From Candidatus Methylophosphatis haderslevensis (GTDB lineage Bacteria; Pseudomonadota; Gammaproteobacteria; Burkholderiales; Rhodocyclaceae), in assembly GCA_016711925.1 (NCBI GenBank), contig JADJSA010000001.1, forward strand, positions 558,001-622,000: a stretch of DNA of 64,000 bases, written 5' to 3'. Both the position numbers and the translations under genes were made by a program. The notes below the pieces were generated by a model. It saw only the letters and a program-made list of their open reading frames with translations. It was not told the origin of the DNA and ran no database searches. Position 1 is the stretch's first letter. Each line of letters begins with the position of its first letter. This document shows, piece by piece, positions 51,578 through 62,009 of the stretch.

Positions 51578-53374
51578 TCAGTGCAGCGCACGGTGAATCT
51601 GCTCGGCCAGCGCCCGGCTGATACCGTCGACGCGGCAAAGATCCTCGACGGTCGCGGCTTGCAGTCCCTGCATGCCGCCGAAGGTTTGCAGCAGCCGTTT
51701 TCGCCGCGTCGGGCCGATTCCCGGAATGTCCTCGAGCCGCGAGGTGCCGCGCGCCTTGGCTCGCCTGGCGCGGTGGCCGCCGATGGCAAAGCGGTGTGCC
51801 TCGTCGCGGATTTCCTGAATCAGATGCAGCGCAGGATCGTCCGCCATCAAGTGCAGCGGACTGCGGCCATCGGGAAAAACCAGTTCTTCCAGGCCCGGCT
51901 TGCGCGCTTCGCCCTTTGCCACGCCGACCATCGGCACATGCTCGAGCCCGGCTTCGATCAACACTTCCCGTGCAACGCCCACCTGCCCCCTGCCGCCGTC
52001 GATCAGGATCAGATCGGGGCAGGTTCCCTCGCCCGCCGCCACTTTTTCGTAGCGCCGGGTCAATACCTGACGCATGGCGGCATAGTCGTCGCCAGCACTT
52101 ATGTCGGCGATGTTGTAGCGCCGGTATTCCGATTTCTTCATCGCCCGATCGGCGAACACCACGCATGAGGCGACGGTCGCCTCGCCCATCGTATGGCTGA
52201 TGTCGAAGCATTCGATGCGCGCCGGGCGCTCCGCCAGGCCGAGCGCATCCTGCAGCGCCTCCAGCCGCTCTTCGCTGCGGCTGCTGTCCTTGAGCCGTGC
52301 AGCGATCGCCAGCCCGGCATTCTGCTCGACCTGTTCCATCCAGGCGCGTTCTCCGGCCAGACGAGGCCGAGTCAGCGCGACCGGCAATCCGGCAGCATCG
52401 TCGAGCGCATCGTGCAGGGCATCGCAGACCTCGAGATTGACCAGCACACGCATCGGCGCGGCGTGTTCCCGATAATGCTGGTCGATGAACGCGAGCAGCG
52501 CATCGGCCGGGGTCGCGCCCGACGCATTGGCCGCGAACTGCGGCCGGTCGCCGAGATGCCGGCCGCCTCTTACCATTGCAAGGTTCACGCACACCAGCCC
52601 GCCCTGCTCAACCGCGGCAATAACATCGACGTTCTCTTCCTTGACGCTTTCGACATATTGCCGGGACAGAACAGTCTGCAGTGTACGAATCTGGTCACGG
52701 TAAAACGCCGCCTGTTCGAACGCAAGCACGTCGGCGGCACGCTCCATCTTCCCGGTCAGGCGGGAAATCACCTCCGAATGCTTGCCATCGAGAAACAGTG
52801 TCGCCAGTCTGACCTCCGCCGCGTAGGCATGATCGCCGACCAAACCGACGCAAGGCGCGCTGCAGCGCCTGATCTGATGCAAAAGGCATGGCCGGGAGCG
52901 GTTCGCGAACACCGTGTTTTCGCACGTGCGCAATTGAAAGATCTTCTGCAACAGTTGAATGCTCTCGCGTACCGCGACCGCATTGGGAAACGGCCCGAAA
53001 TAGCGCGCGCCCTTGGCGAAGCTGCCGCGGTGAAAGCCGATACGTGGAAAGTCATCCGCGGACAGGGTGATCCAGGGATACGACTTGTCGTCGCGGAACA
53101 GGATGTTGTACTTCGGCGCCAGCCCCTTGATCAGATTGTTCTCTAACAGCAACGCCTCGGCTTCGGAACGCGTAACGGTCACGTCGACACGCGCGACCTG
53201 CTGCACCATCATGCCGATGCGCGGGCTCGACTGGGTGCGCTGGAAGTACGAAGAAACCCGTTTCTTGAGATTCTTCGCCTTGCCGACGTAGAGCACTTCT
53301 TCGGCAGCCCCGATCATCCGGTAGACCCCCGGATGCTCGGGACAACTGGCAAGAAAGGACTTCGCGTCGAACAT
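51578..53374 (-). CDS. uvrC: Excinuclease ABC subunit C
   Basis: 598 residues. The GIY-YIG nuclease opens the protein (PEHPGVYRMIGAAEEVLYVG, KNLKKRVSSYFQ), followed by a UVR motif, the RNase H-like second nuclease (RIECFDISHTMGEATVASCV; LILIDGGRGQVGVAREVL) and a C-terminal helix-hairpin-helix pair (LEDIPGIGPTRRKRLL). It makes both incisions in nucleotide excision repair with UvrAB. The uracil-DNA glycosylase gene lies 23 bp upstream on the same strand. Confidence 0.97.
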   Translation of the reverse strand: MFDAKSFLASCPEHPGVYRMIGAAEEVLYVGKAKNLKKRVSSYFQRTQSSPRIGMMVQQVARVDVTVTRSEAEALLLENNLIKGLAPKYNILFRDDKSYPWITLSADDFPRIGFHRGSFAKGARYFGPFPNAVAVRESIQLLQKIFQLRTCENTVFANRSRPCLLHQIRRCSAPCVGLVGDHAYAAEVRLATLFLDGKHSEVISRLTGKMERAADVLAFEQAAFYRDQIRTLQTVLSRQYVESVKEENVDVIAAVEQGGLVCVNLAMVRGGRHLGDRPQFAANASGATPADALLAFIDQHYREHAAPMRVLVNLEVCDALHDALDDAAGLPVALTRPRLAGERAWMEQVEQNAGLAIAARLKDSSRSEERLEALQDALGLAERPARIECFDISHTMGEATVASCVVFADRAMKKSEYRRYNIADISAGDDYAAMRQVLTRRYEKVAAGEGTCPDLILIDGGRGQVGVAREVLIEAGLEHVPMVGVAKGEARKPGLEELVFPDGRSPLHLMADDPALHLIQEIRDEAHRFAIGGHRARRAKARGTSRLEDIPGIGPTRRKRLLQTFGGMQGLQAATVEDLCRVDGISRALAEQIHRALH

Positions 53375-53397
53375 CGTGCGCCAGCGCAGGACCGCGC

Positions 53398-54069
53398 TTA
53401 CCCGGAAGCGGCGAGTTCGCGGCGGACCGCCCCGAAAACAGCATGGAAGCTCGATTCTGTCAGGCGGCCGGTATTGGTGTTGTAGCGGCTGCAGTGATAA
53501 CTGTCGATCAGCACGCGACCGTCGGGCAGGACATGACGCGCGCCATGTGCGAATACCGCGCCGCCCTGCTTCATCCCGCAGGCGCGGAGCACCGCCCGGT
53601 GCGCGATCAGTCCGAGGGCCAGAACCACCCTGATCGAGCTGAGCGACTGCAGTTCAAACTTCAGATGCTCGTTGCATCGGTGGATCTCGTCAGTGGCGGG
53701 CTTGTTCTGCGGCGGCAGGCACTTCACCGCGTTGGTGAGCAAGCAGTCGATCAACTCCAGCCCGTCGTCCGCCGCAAGCGAAACCGGCCGTGTGGCAAAT
53801 CCGAACCGGTGCAAGGTCTGGTAGAGAAGTATTCCGGCGTAATCGCCGGTGAACGGCCTCCCGGTGCGGTTGGCGCCATGCATTCCCGGCGCCAGGCCGA
53901 CAACCAGCAGACGCGCGTCGTTGCGGCCGAAGGGCGGCACCGGCGCGGCAAAGTAGCCGGAGTGCTCAAGGCGAACGGCGTCGAGCAAGCCGGCCAGTCG
54001 CGGGCATTCACGGCAAGTGGAAAGCCGGCGCGCGTAATCGCGAAGGTCGAGCGGCAGCACTCGCGGCAT
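53398..54069 (-). CDS. Uracil-DNA glycosylase, family 5 (UDGb-like)
   Basis: 223 residues. VVGLAPGMHGANRTGRPFTG is the family 5 active-site motif, lacking the polar residue of family 4, and SYHCSRYNTNTGRLTES is the second conserved loop. Cysteines near the N-terminus (CRECPRLAG) and CLLTNAVKCLPP fit the 4Fe-4S cluster of families 4 and 5. The enzyme removes uracil, and often hypoxanthine or other deaminated bases, from DNA. It lies between nagZ and uvrC in the same direction. Confidence 0.88.
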   Translation of the reverse strand: MPRVLPLDLRDYARRLSTCRECPRLAGLLDAVRLEHSGYFAAPVPPFGRNDARLLVVGLAPGMHGANRTGRPFTGDYAGILLYQTLHRFGFATRPVSLAADDGLELIDCLLTNAVKCLPPQNKPATDEIHRCNEHLKFELQSLSSIRVVLALGLIAHRAVLRACGMKQGGAVFAHGARHVLPDGRVLIDSYHCSRYNTNTGRLTESSFHAVFGAVRRELAASG

Positions 54070-54075
54070 GAACGC

Positions 54076-55158
54076 TCAGGCAGCGGAACCCTGTTCCGCG
54101 GCACGCGCAGCAAGATCGGCCACTTTCTCGCGGGCCAGAACATAGTTCGCCCGCACCTCGAGTTCGAATGCGTCCGGCGCCTTGTCTCGTCGCCTCAGCC
54201 CGGCGACCCGCGCGACACTTGCCGGATCGATCAGCGGATGCCACCTGTCCAGCAACTGACGCGCCTTCTCCGGCGCATTGCAGACCAGCACAACATCGCA
54301 ACCCGCGTGAACGGCAGCCTGCGCGCGATCGACAATACCGCCGGCCACCGCGGCGCCTTCCATGCTCAGGTCGTCGCTGAAAATCACGCCGCGAAACGCG
54401 AGGCGCTGGCGCAGCACGTCCCGCAGCCAGAAGCGCGAGAACCCGGCCGGCTGCGGATCGACTTTCGGGTAAATCACGTGGGCCGGCATGACGCCGGAAA
54501 GCTGGCGCCCGAGTCGATGACGATAAGGCAGCAGATCGTCGTTCCAGATCGTCTCGAACTCGCGCTCGTCCACGGGAATTGCCACGTGCGAATCGGCAAC
54601 GACTTGTCCGTGCCCGGGAAAGTGCTTTCCGACACTGCCCATACCGCCTTCATTGAGGCCGACGATCAGCGCCTGGGCCAGCGCCGCGGTCACCTCGCCA
54701 TCGCGATGGAAAGCGCGGTCGCCAATCACTGTGCTGTTGCCAAAATCGAGGTCCAGCACCGGCGCGAAAGAAAGATCGACGCCCTGTGCCCTCAGTTCGG
54801 CGGCGAGCACGAAACCGGTCGCCCTTGCGACGTCGAGCGCAGTCGCATGATCCGCATCCCAGAGCCTGCCCAAGGCCCGCATCGGCGGCAGCCGGGTGAA
54901 CCCGGAGCGAAAGCGCTGCACGCGACCGCCTTCGTGGTCGACCGCGATTGCCAGCGGCGGCGAGCGCGCGGCGTGAATCGATTGGGTCAGCGCATCGAGT
55001 TGTTCGGGCGACTCGAAGTTGCGCGAGAAAAGGATCACGCCACCAACGAGCGGATGGCGCAGCACCTCAGCCTCATCCTGCGCAAGTTCGGTACCGGCAA
55101 TATCGAGCATGACCGGCCCGGCGCCGGCGCTGCCTTGAACCGCTGGATTGATGGTCAC
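54076..55158 (-). CDS. nagZ: Beta-N-acetylhexosaminidase NagZ
   Basis: 360 residues of the GH3 cytosolic branch. SVGKHFPGHGQVVADSH is the diagnostic NagZ loop with the His general acid, and FSDDLSMEGAAVAGG carries the nucleophile Asp. It removes N-acetylglucosamine from muropeptides during peptidoglycan recycling. The start overlaps the acpS stop by four bases (ATGA), and the UDG gene follows after 6 bp. Confidence 0.96.
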   Translation of the reverse strand: MTINPAVQGSAGAGPVMLDIAGTELAQDEAEVLRHPLVGGVILFSRNFESPEQLDALTQSIHAARSPPLAIAVDHEGGRVQRFRSGFTRLPPMRALGRLWDADHATALDVARATGFVLAAELRAQGVDLSFAPVLDLDFGNSTVIGDRAFHRDGEVTAALAQALIVGLNEGGMGSVGKHFPGHGQVVADSHVAIPVDEREFETIWNDDLLPYRHRLGRQLSGVMPAHVIYPKVDPQPAGFSRFWLRDVLRQRLAFRGVIFSDDLSMEGAAVAGGIVDRAQAAVHAGCDVVLVCNAPEKARQLLDRWHPLIDPASVARVAGLRRRDKAPDAFELEVRANYVLAREKVADLAARAAEQGSAA

Positions 55159-55538
55159 GGTTGCGCCCTTTCAATCACGACGAAGGCCGTCGCAAACTCC
55201 GCTTCATCGCTGATGCTCAAATGCACCGTGAGCGCCTGGCCGGAGATCAGTTCCTGCAACGCGCCCGTGCAAGCCAGGCGCGGCTTGCCCAGTGCATCGT
55301 GCGTAATCTGCATCGCCGAAAACAGAACGGGTTCGCGAATGCCGGTGCCCAGCGCCTTGGCAAAGGCCTCCTTGGCGGCAAAGCGCCGGGCAAGAAAACG
55401 CCCGGGATGGGCGACGCGGCTGTACTCATCGAACTCGTCCTGACCCAGCAAGCGCCGCGCAGTTCGTTCGCCATACCTTTCGATCATGCGATCGAATCTC
55501 GCGACCCGGCAGATATCCGTGCCGATGCCGTGAATCAT
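55155..55538 (-). CDS. acpS: Holo-[acyl-carrier-protein] synthase
   Basis: 127 residues. HGIGTDICRVARFDRMIERY and FAAKEAFAKALGTGI are the two magnesium/CoA-binding motifs of AcpS. It transfers 4'-phosphopantetheine from CoA to acyl carrier protein. It overlaps pdxJ and nagZ by four bases each, so the three are translationally coupled. Confidence 0.97.
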   Translation of the reverse strand: MIHGIGTDICRVARFDRMIERYGERTARRLLGQDEFDEYSRVAHPGRFLARRFAAKEAFAKALGTGIREPVLFSAMQITHDALGKPRLACTGALQELISGQALTVHLSISDEAEFATAFVVIERAQP

Positions 55539-56302
55539 GGCGCCAGGTGACTGGCGTGGGCCGCCGCTTCGCGCATCAGCCGTTTCATCTCGCGAACCGC
55601 CTCACGCATTCCGACGAAAAGCGCTCGGCTGACGATGGCATGCCCGATATGCAGTTCGCGCACCTGCGGCAGGGTTGCGACCGGCTGCACGTTGAAATAG
55701 TTCAATGCATGACCGGCGTTAAAGCGCATGGCAAGATCGACAACTGCCTGACCGGCAGTCAGCAACTTCTCCAGTTCGGCGGCGACAGCCGGGCTCCGCG
55801 GATCGCGGCCCCGTTCATAAAAGGCCTGCGCGTAGGGGCCCGTGTGAAGTTCGCAGACGCGCGCGCCGATGCGCGCCGCAGCCTCGACCTGCGCCAACTC
55901 GGCGTCGATGAAGACGCTGGTCAGAATGCCAACTTCGGCCAGTTGTTCCACCACCCGACGCAGGCGAGACTCCTGCGCGGCGACATCCAGGCCGCCTTCG
56001 GTGGTGATTTCATGCCGACCTTCCGGCACCAGCATGGCCATTTCGGGTTTCAGGTCACGGGCGATCGCCACCATCTCGTCCGTCGCCGCCATCTCGAGAT
56101 TGAGCTTGATATGCGTGAGTTCACGCAGCCGACGCACATCCTGGTCCTGGATATGCCGGCGGTCTTCCCTCAGATGAACCGTGATGCCGTCCGCACCCCC
56201 AAGATGCGCTTCGACAGCGGCCCACACCGGATCCGGTTCGTAGGTGCGACGCGCCTGGCGTACGGTCGCAACATGGTCGATATTGACACCGAGTTCAATC
56301 AA
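55535..56302 (-). CDS. pdxJ: Pyridoxine 5'-phosphate synthase
   Basis: 255 residues. ELGVNIDHVATVRQARRTYE opens the TIM barrel, with HLREDRRHIQDQDV and LHTGPYAQAF as further conserved stretches and NAGHALNYFNVQPV near the phosphate site. It condenses aminoacetone-phosphate and deoxyxylulose-5-phosphate to form pyridoxine-5'-phosphate in vitamin B6 synthesis. The pdxJ-acpS order is conserved in proteobacteria. Confidence 0.97.
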   Translation of the reverse strand: MIELGVNIDHVATVRQARRTYEPDPVWAAVEAHLGGADGITVHLREDRRHIQDQDVRRLRELTHIKLNLEMAATDEMVAIARDLKPEMAMLVPEGRHEITTEGGLDVAAQESRLRRVVEQLAEVGILTSVFIDAELAQVEAAARIGARVCELHTGPYAQAFYERGRDPRSPAVAAELEKLLTAGQAVVDLAMRFNAGHALNYFNVQPVATLPQVRELHIGHAIVSRALFVGMREAVREMKRLMREAAAHASHLAP

Positions 56303-56319
56303 AATGCTTGATCCATGAT

Positions 56320-57042
56320 TCAGGTTTCCTGGAGATCGATGAACACCCGGCGCGATTGCAGCGTCTGCCCGCCGAGGTAGTGCTGGATCAGGCGCCGCAT
56401 CAAGGTCTTGCCCTGCGCCAAGGTGTCCGCCGCCGACCAGTCGTCGGCCGCCATCGCCAACAGAGCGTCGCCTGCAATGGCGATTCCGTCGCCATCGGCA
56501 GCGTTTGCGGTCACCGGTCCGCGCTCGATTATATAGGTGTAGCGTCTTGCCGGATCGATCGGCTTGCCGGCATCGGCTTCCCGGTCCAGCGTCAGGCCAT
56601 AGCCAAGTTCGCGCAGCAACGCCTTTTCGAATCTTCGCAAAACCGGTTGCTGGGGCTGTTCCACCGATAGCGCGGCAAGCGCGTCGCGATAACTTTCAAA
56701 TAACAAAGGATGGGGATCGTCCCGTGGCAGCAGCTTCAACAGCAGCTCGTTCAGGTAGTAGCCACACAGCAACGCCTGTCCGGACAACAGCGGTTGCCCA
56801 CCCTGCCACTCTGCCTTGGCCAGCGTGCGAACCTCGGCCTGGCCGAACCACCCGAGATCGAGCGGCTGAAAGGCGACCAGAACACCGCGCAGCGGCGATC
56901 GCGGTCTGCGCGCACCACGTGCAACCAGCGCGATGCGTCCGTGATTGCGCGACATCACTTCGAGGATGAGGCTGGTTTCCTTGAACGGATAACCGTGAAG
57001 AACGAAGGCCGATTCGTCGTCGATACGCTGTCTGCCGCTCAC
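56320..57042 (-). CDS. recO: DNA repair protein RecO
   Basis: 240 residues. The N-terminal OB fold reads AFVLHGYPFKETSLILEVMS then GRIALVARGARRPRSPLRG; the helical C-terminal part contains LCGYYLNELLLKLLPRDDPH. The zinc cysteines found in many RecO proteins are absent here, as in several proteobacterial members. RecO loads RecA on SSB-coated DNA with RecR. It lies between era and pdxJ, the usual era-recO-pdxJ order. Confidence 0.95.
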   Translation of the reverse strand: MSGRQRIDDESAFVLHGYPFKETSLILEVMSRNHGRIALVARGARRPRSPLRGVLVAFQPLDLGWFGQAEVRTLAKAEWQGGQPLLSGQALLCGYYLNELLLKLLPRDDPHPLLFESYRDALAALSVEQPQQPVLRRFEKALLRELGYGLTLDREADAGKPIDPARRYTYIIERGPVTANAADGDGIAIAGDALLAMAADDWSAADTLAQGKTLMRRLIQHYLGGQTLQSRRVFIDLQET

Positions 57043-57054
57043 CGCACGAATGTC

Positions 57055-57957
57055 CTATTCGTATCCGAGGCTCTTGACCGCGCGCTCATCGTCGGCCCAA
57101 CCGCTCTTCACCTTGACCCACACCTCGAGAAACACCTTGCCGCCGAACAATGTCTCTAGTTCCCGCCTCGCATCACTACCTATGCGCTTGAGGCGGCTGC
57201 CCTTCTCGCCGATCACGATACCCTTGTGATTGTCCTTGTCGACGATGATTGCCGCATGGATGTGGCGCAAATCGCCGACCTGCTCGAACTTTTCGATCTC
57301 GACGGCGATGCCGTATGGAAGTTCCTCGCCCAACTGGCGGAACACCTTCTCGCGCAGAAACTCTGCAGCGAGAAAGCGTTCGCTACGGTCTGTGACGTCG
57401 TCGGTTCCGAATACCGGCGCGGCCGCCGGCAAGTATTTCTCGGTCGTGTCGAGCAGCGCATCGAGACCCTGCCCGGATTCCGCACATATCGGAACGAATT
57501 CGGCGAAATTACCCTCGGCCTGAAGTTGGCTGATAAGCGGCAGGAGTCGTGACTTGTCGCTGAGTCGATCGATCTTGTTGAGGACCACGATGACCGGAAG
57601 CCCCTCCGGCATCAGCTTGCGAACCGCCCGGTCGGCATCGGAGAACCGCACGCAGTCGACGACAAACAGTACGACGTCCACGTCGTTCAGGGTGTGGATG
57701 ACGCTGCGATTCATGGCGCGGTTCAGGGCATTGCGATGCCCGGTCTGGAAACCCGGCGTGTCGACGAAAATGAACTGCGCCTTTCCGTTGGTCAGGATTC
57801 CCGACACGCGATGCCGCGTTGTCTGTGCCTTGCGGGACACGATGCTGATCTTCTGTCCGATCAGCCGATTCATCAAGGTCGACTTGCCAACGTTCGGCCT
57901 GCCGACGATCGCAACAAAACCGGTCCGAAAGCCGGGTGTTCCCGCCGGCAGATTCAT
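57055..57957 (-). CDS. era: GTPase Era
   Basis: 300 residues from ATG 57957. GTPase motifs are AIVGRPNVGKSTLMNRLIG (G1), FVDTPGFQTG (G3) and VVLNKIDRLSDK (G4); the C-terminal KH domain ends ASRLKRIG-like with GIVIGEKGSRLKRIG. Era assists 30S ribosome maturation by binding the 16S rRNA 3' end. The start overlaps the rnc stop by four bases, the classic rnc-era pair. Confidence 0.97.
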   Translation of the reverse strand: MNLPAGTPGFRTGFVAIVGRPNVGKSTLMNRLIGQKISIVSRKAQTTRHRVSGILTNGKAQFIFVDTPGFQTGHRNALNRAMNRSVIHTLNDVDVVLFVVDCVRFSDADRAVRKLMPEGLPVIVVLNKIDRLSDKSRLLPLISQLQAEGNFAEFVPICAESGQGLDALLDTTEKYLPAAAPVFGTDDVTDRSERFLAAEFLREKVFRQLGEELPYGIAVEIEKFEQVGDLRHIHAAIIVDKDNHKGIVIGEKGSRLKRIGSDARRELETLFGGKVFLEVWVKVKSGWADDERAVKSLGYE

Positions 57958-58625
57958 CGCGATGACAGTTCTTCGATCGCGCGTTGCGCTGCGCTTTGCT
58001 CTGCGACCCGCCGGGTCGGCCCGATGCCTATTGTTACCAGGGCAGGTTTGCTGACACGGCATTCCACTTCGAATTCCTGCGCATGCGCCTCTCCGCGAAC
58101 CTTCATCAACTCATAGCTCGGCAGCGGAAGCCGGCGCCCCTGCAACCACTCCTGAAGACTGGTTTTCGCATCTTTGCCCGACTGGCGCAAATCGATCTGC
58201 TCCAACTGGTCCCGATATAGGCCGAGAACAACGCGCTGGGCGGCCTCGAAACCACCATCGAGAAACACCGCACCGATCACCGCTTCGAGCGCATCGGCAA
58301 GGATCGACGGACGCCGCTCACCACCGCTCTTCAGTTCGCCTTCACCAAGACTCAGCACGTTGCCGAGTTGCAGATCGCTTGCGATTCGATAAAGCGATTC
58401 CTGGCGTACGAGATTGGCCCGCAAGCGCGACAGATCGCCTTCGCGGAGATCCGCGAAGCGTTGGAAAAGCGCAGTGGCAATCACGCAATTCAGGATCGAG
58501 TCGCCGAGGAATTCCAAGCGTTCGTTGTTCGGCGACCCGGCGCTGCGGTGGGTCAGCGCCTGCTCGAATAGGCTCGGGCGCGAGAATCGATACTCGATGT
58601 CTGCCTGTAAACGGGACAGGTTCAT
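57954..58625 (-). CDS. rnc: Ribonuclease III
   Basis: 223 residues. NERLEFLGDSILNCVIATAL is the RNase III signature with its metal-binding acids, and ILADALEAVIGAVFLDGG the second acidic site. A C-terminal double-stranded RNA-binding domain runs from DAKTSLQEWLQGRRLPLPSY. It processes rRNA precursors and regulates mRNAs. It is followed by era (4-bp overlap) and preceded by the DUF4845 gene. Confidence 0.97.
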   Translation of the reverse strand: MNLSRLQADIEYRFSRPSLFEQALTHRSAGSPNNERLEFLGDSILNCVIATALFQRFADLREGDLSRLRANLVRQESLYRIASDLQLGNVLSLGEGELKSGGERRPSILADALEAVIGAVFLDGGFEAAQRVVLGLYRDQLEQIDLRQSGKDAKTSLQEWLQGRRLPLPSYELMKVRGEAHAQEFEVECRVSKPALVTIGIGPTRRVAEQSAAQRAIEELSSR

Positions 58626-58644
58626 GCCTTCCGCGTGGCGGGGA

Positions 58645-59019
58645 CTACTCCACCCGCTTCGCAGCCCGACGACCAGCCGATGTTACGTCGTAGTCGATCA
58701 GAAGGCTCACATTCGCAAACAACGGAATCTTCTTCTGGTAGGACACGGCAATGATAACCTCGCCGGCCTCCTTGGAAATATCGAGATCCTTGTCTGTCAC
58801 GGAACTGAAGTCGTCGATCGCCTGACGTCGCATGAAGGCCGCGCGAATCTCCGCGACCGATGCCGATTGGGACTCGGAGGCAACGACCGTGATCGCCTTC
58901 TTGATTCCGAAATACTCGACGACCGACGGCGTCACCTTGAAACCGAGCAGCAAGGCGAGGGCCGCCAGAATGGCAACGAACAGGAACCCCCAGAAACTGA
59001 GACCGCGCTGACCCTTCAT
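58645..59019 (-). CDS. DUF4845 membrane protein
   Basis: 124 residues from ATG 59019 (MKGQRGLSFWGFLFVAILAA). One N-terminal membrane helix is followed by a periplasmic domain of about 95 residues, matching the DUF4845 family that is regularly found between lepB and rnc in beta- and gammaproteobacteria. Function unknown; the position suggests a link to secretion or the envelope. Confidence 0.88.
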   Translation of the reverse strand: MKGQRGLSFWGFLFVAILAALALLLGFKVTPSVVEYFGIKKAITVVASESQSASVAEIRAAFMRRQAIDDFSSVTDKDLDISKEAGEVIIAVSYQKKIPLFANVSLLIDYDVTSAGRRAAKRVE

Positions 59020-59033
59020 CTGACTGCCCTCTA

Positions 59034-59821
59034 TCACTTGAATGAACCGATTCGCTTGAGGTCGCTGAAATTGAACCAGATCAGAAAAGCGCGACCGACA
59101 ATGTTTTCCTCCGGCACGAAGCCCCACACCCGGCTGTCGCTACTCGCATCGCGGTTGTCGCCCATGACGAAATAATGCCCGGGCGGAACTTCGCAACTCA
59201 CGCCGGCATTATTGTAAATGCAGTTATCGCGATTCGGGAAGTGCAGAACCTGCGGGACAAACGACGGCGCCTCCTTGTCGATCAGGAGCATGTGCTGGTC
59301 GGCACCGAGCTTTTCCATGTACTGGTCGGAGAACGTCAACTTGTCGGGATGCAGGTAGTCCCCGGATGACGCGGTTGGTATCGCTGCGCCATTTATCGTC
59401 AGGCGCTTGTTCTGGTAAACGACCTTGTCGCCCGGCAGACCGACTACGCGTTTTATGTAGTCCAGCGACGGATCGATCGGGTAGCGAAACACCATGACGT
59501 CGCCGCGTTTCGGAGAACCGATATCGACGATTTTCTTGTTGATCACCGGCAGCCGGATGCCATAGGCGAACTTATTGACCAAGATGAAGTCTCCCACCAG
59601 CAACGTGGGAATCATCGACCCGGATGGAATCTTGAAGGGCTCGACCAGAAAGGAGCGCAGGAAGAACACGATCAAAATGACCGGAAAGAAGCTGGCGCCG
59701 TATTCCACCCACCACGGCTCGGCTGCGTCGGGCCGCGCCGGCGCCGGAAATGGAATTTGTCTGCGCACCAGACCACGCCGGTGAAGATCAGCAGCACGAA
59801 TAGAATCAGCGCAAAGTTCAA
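59034..59821 (-). CDS. lepB: Signal peptidase I, apparent frameshift near N-terminus
   Basis: The catalytic part is complete: second membrane helix FFPVILIVFFLRSFLVEPFK, catalytic Ser in KIPSGSMIPTLLVGD, catalytic Lys in LDYIKRVVGLPGD and GHYFVMGDNRDASSDSRVWG. The first membrane helix, NFALILFVLLIFTGVVWC, starts at a TTG (59821) after GGGAGG but is one frame away; the frames would join with one extra base near 59727-59735. A start at GTG 59708 would give a single-helix, 224-residue enzyme. Because LepB is normally essential, an assembly error is likely; otherwise this is a shortened form. It cleaves signal peptides from exported proteins. Confidence 0.85.
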
Positions 59822-59836
59822 ACCGCCTCCCGCTCG

Positions 59837-61630
<1,794 letters not shown>

Positions 61631-61745
61631 CAGAAGGAACGGGCGGAAAAAAGGGTGCGACTGTCGGGCGGCATGTCGGCGCACCCTGTTGCGCACCCTC
61701 TCGGGAACGAGGCCACTAGATCGAGCGCCTCAAAGAGGCTGGATT

Positions 61746-62009
61746 CTAACGGAAATCCGACAAATAGGCACGAACCGCCGCGACGTCCAGTAGGTAGTGG
61801 CACAGCTCCTTCCCGTCGCCTTCGAGAACAGGTACCCGCTCATTGAACCGAGTCTCGAGCTGCGGGTCCGCATCGATGTCGAAAACCTCCAGATCAAAGC
61901 GCAATTCGCGCTGAAGCTGCAGCAGCGCAGCTTCCATGTCGCGGCACAAGTGGCACCATTGACGGGAATACAGGGTAAGAATTGGCGCCCCGCCCGGGCT
62001 ACCTTTCAT
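61746..62009 (-). CDS. Glutaredoxin-family protein (DUF836)
   Basis: 87 residues with a thioredoxin-like fold. The redox motif is CHLC in LYSRQWCHLCRDMEAALLQL, and the cis-proline region is NERVPVLEGDGKEL. It is a member of the short DUF836 glutaredoxin-like family often sited between degP and lepA. The start overlaps the degP end by 11 bp. Substrate unknown. Confidence 0.9.
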   Translation of the reverse strand: MKGSPGGAPILTLYSRQWCHLCRDMEAALLQLQRELRFDLEVFDIDADPQLETRFNERVPVLEGDGKELCHYLLDVAAVRAYLSDFR

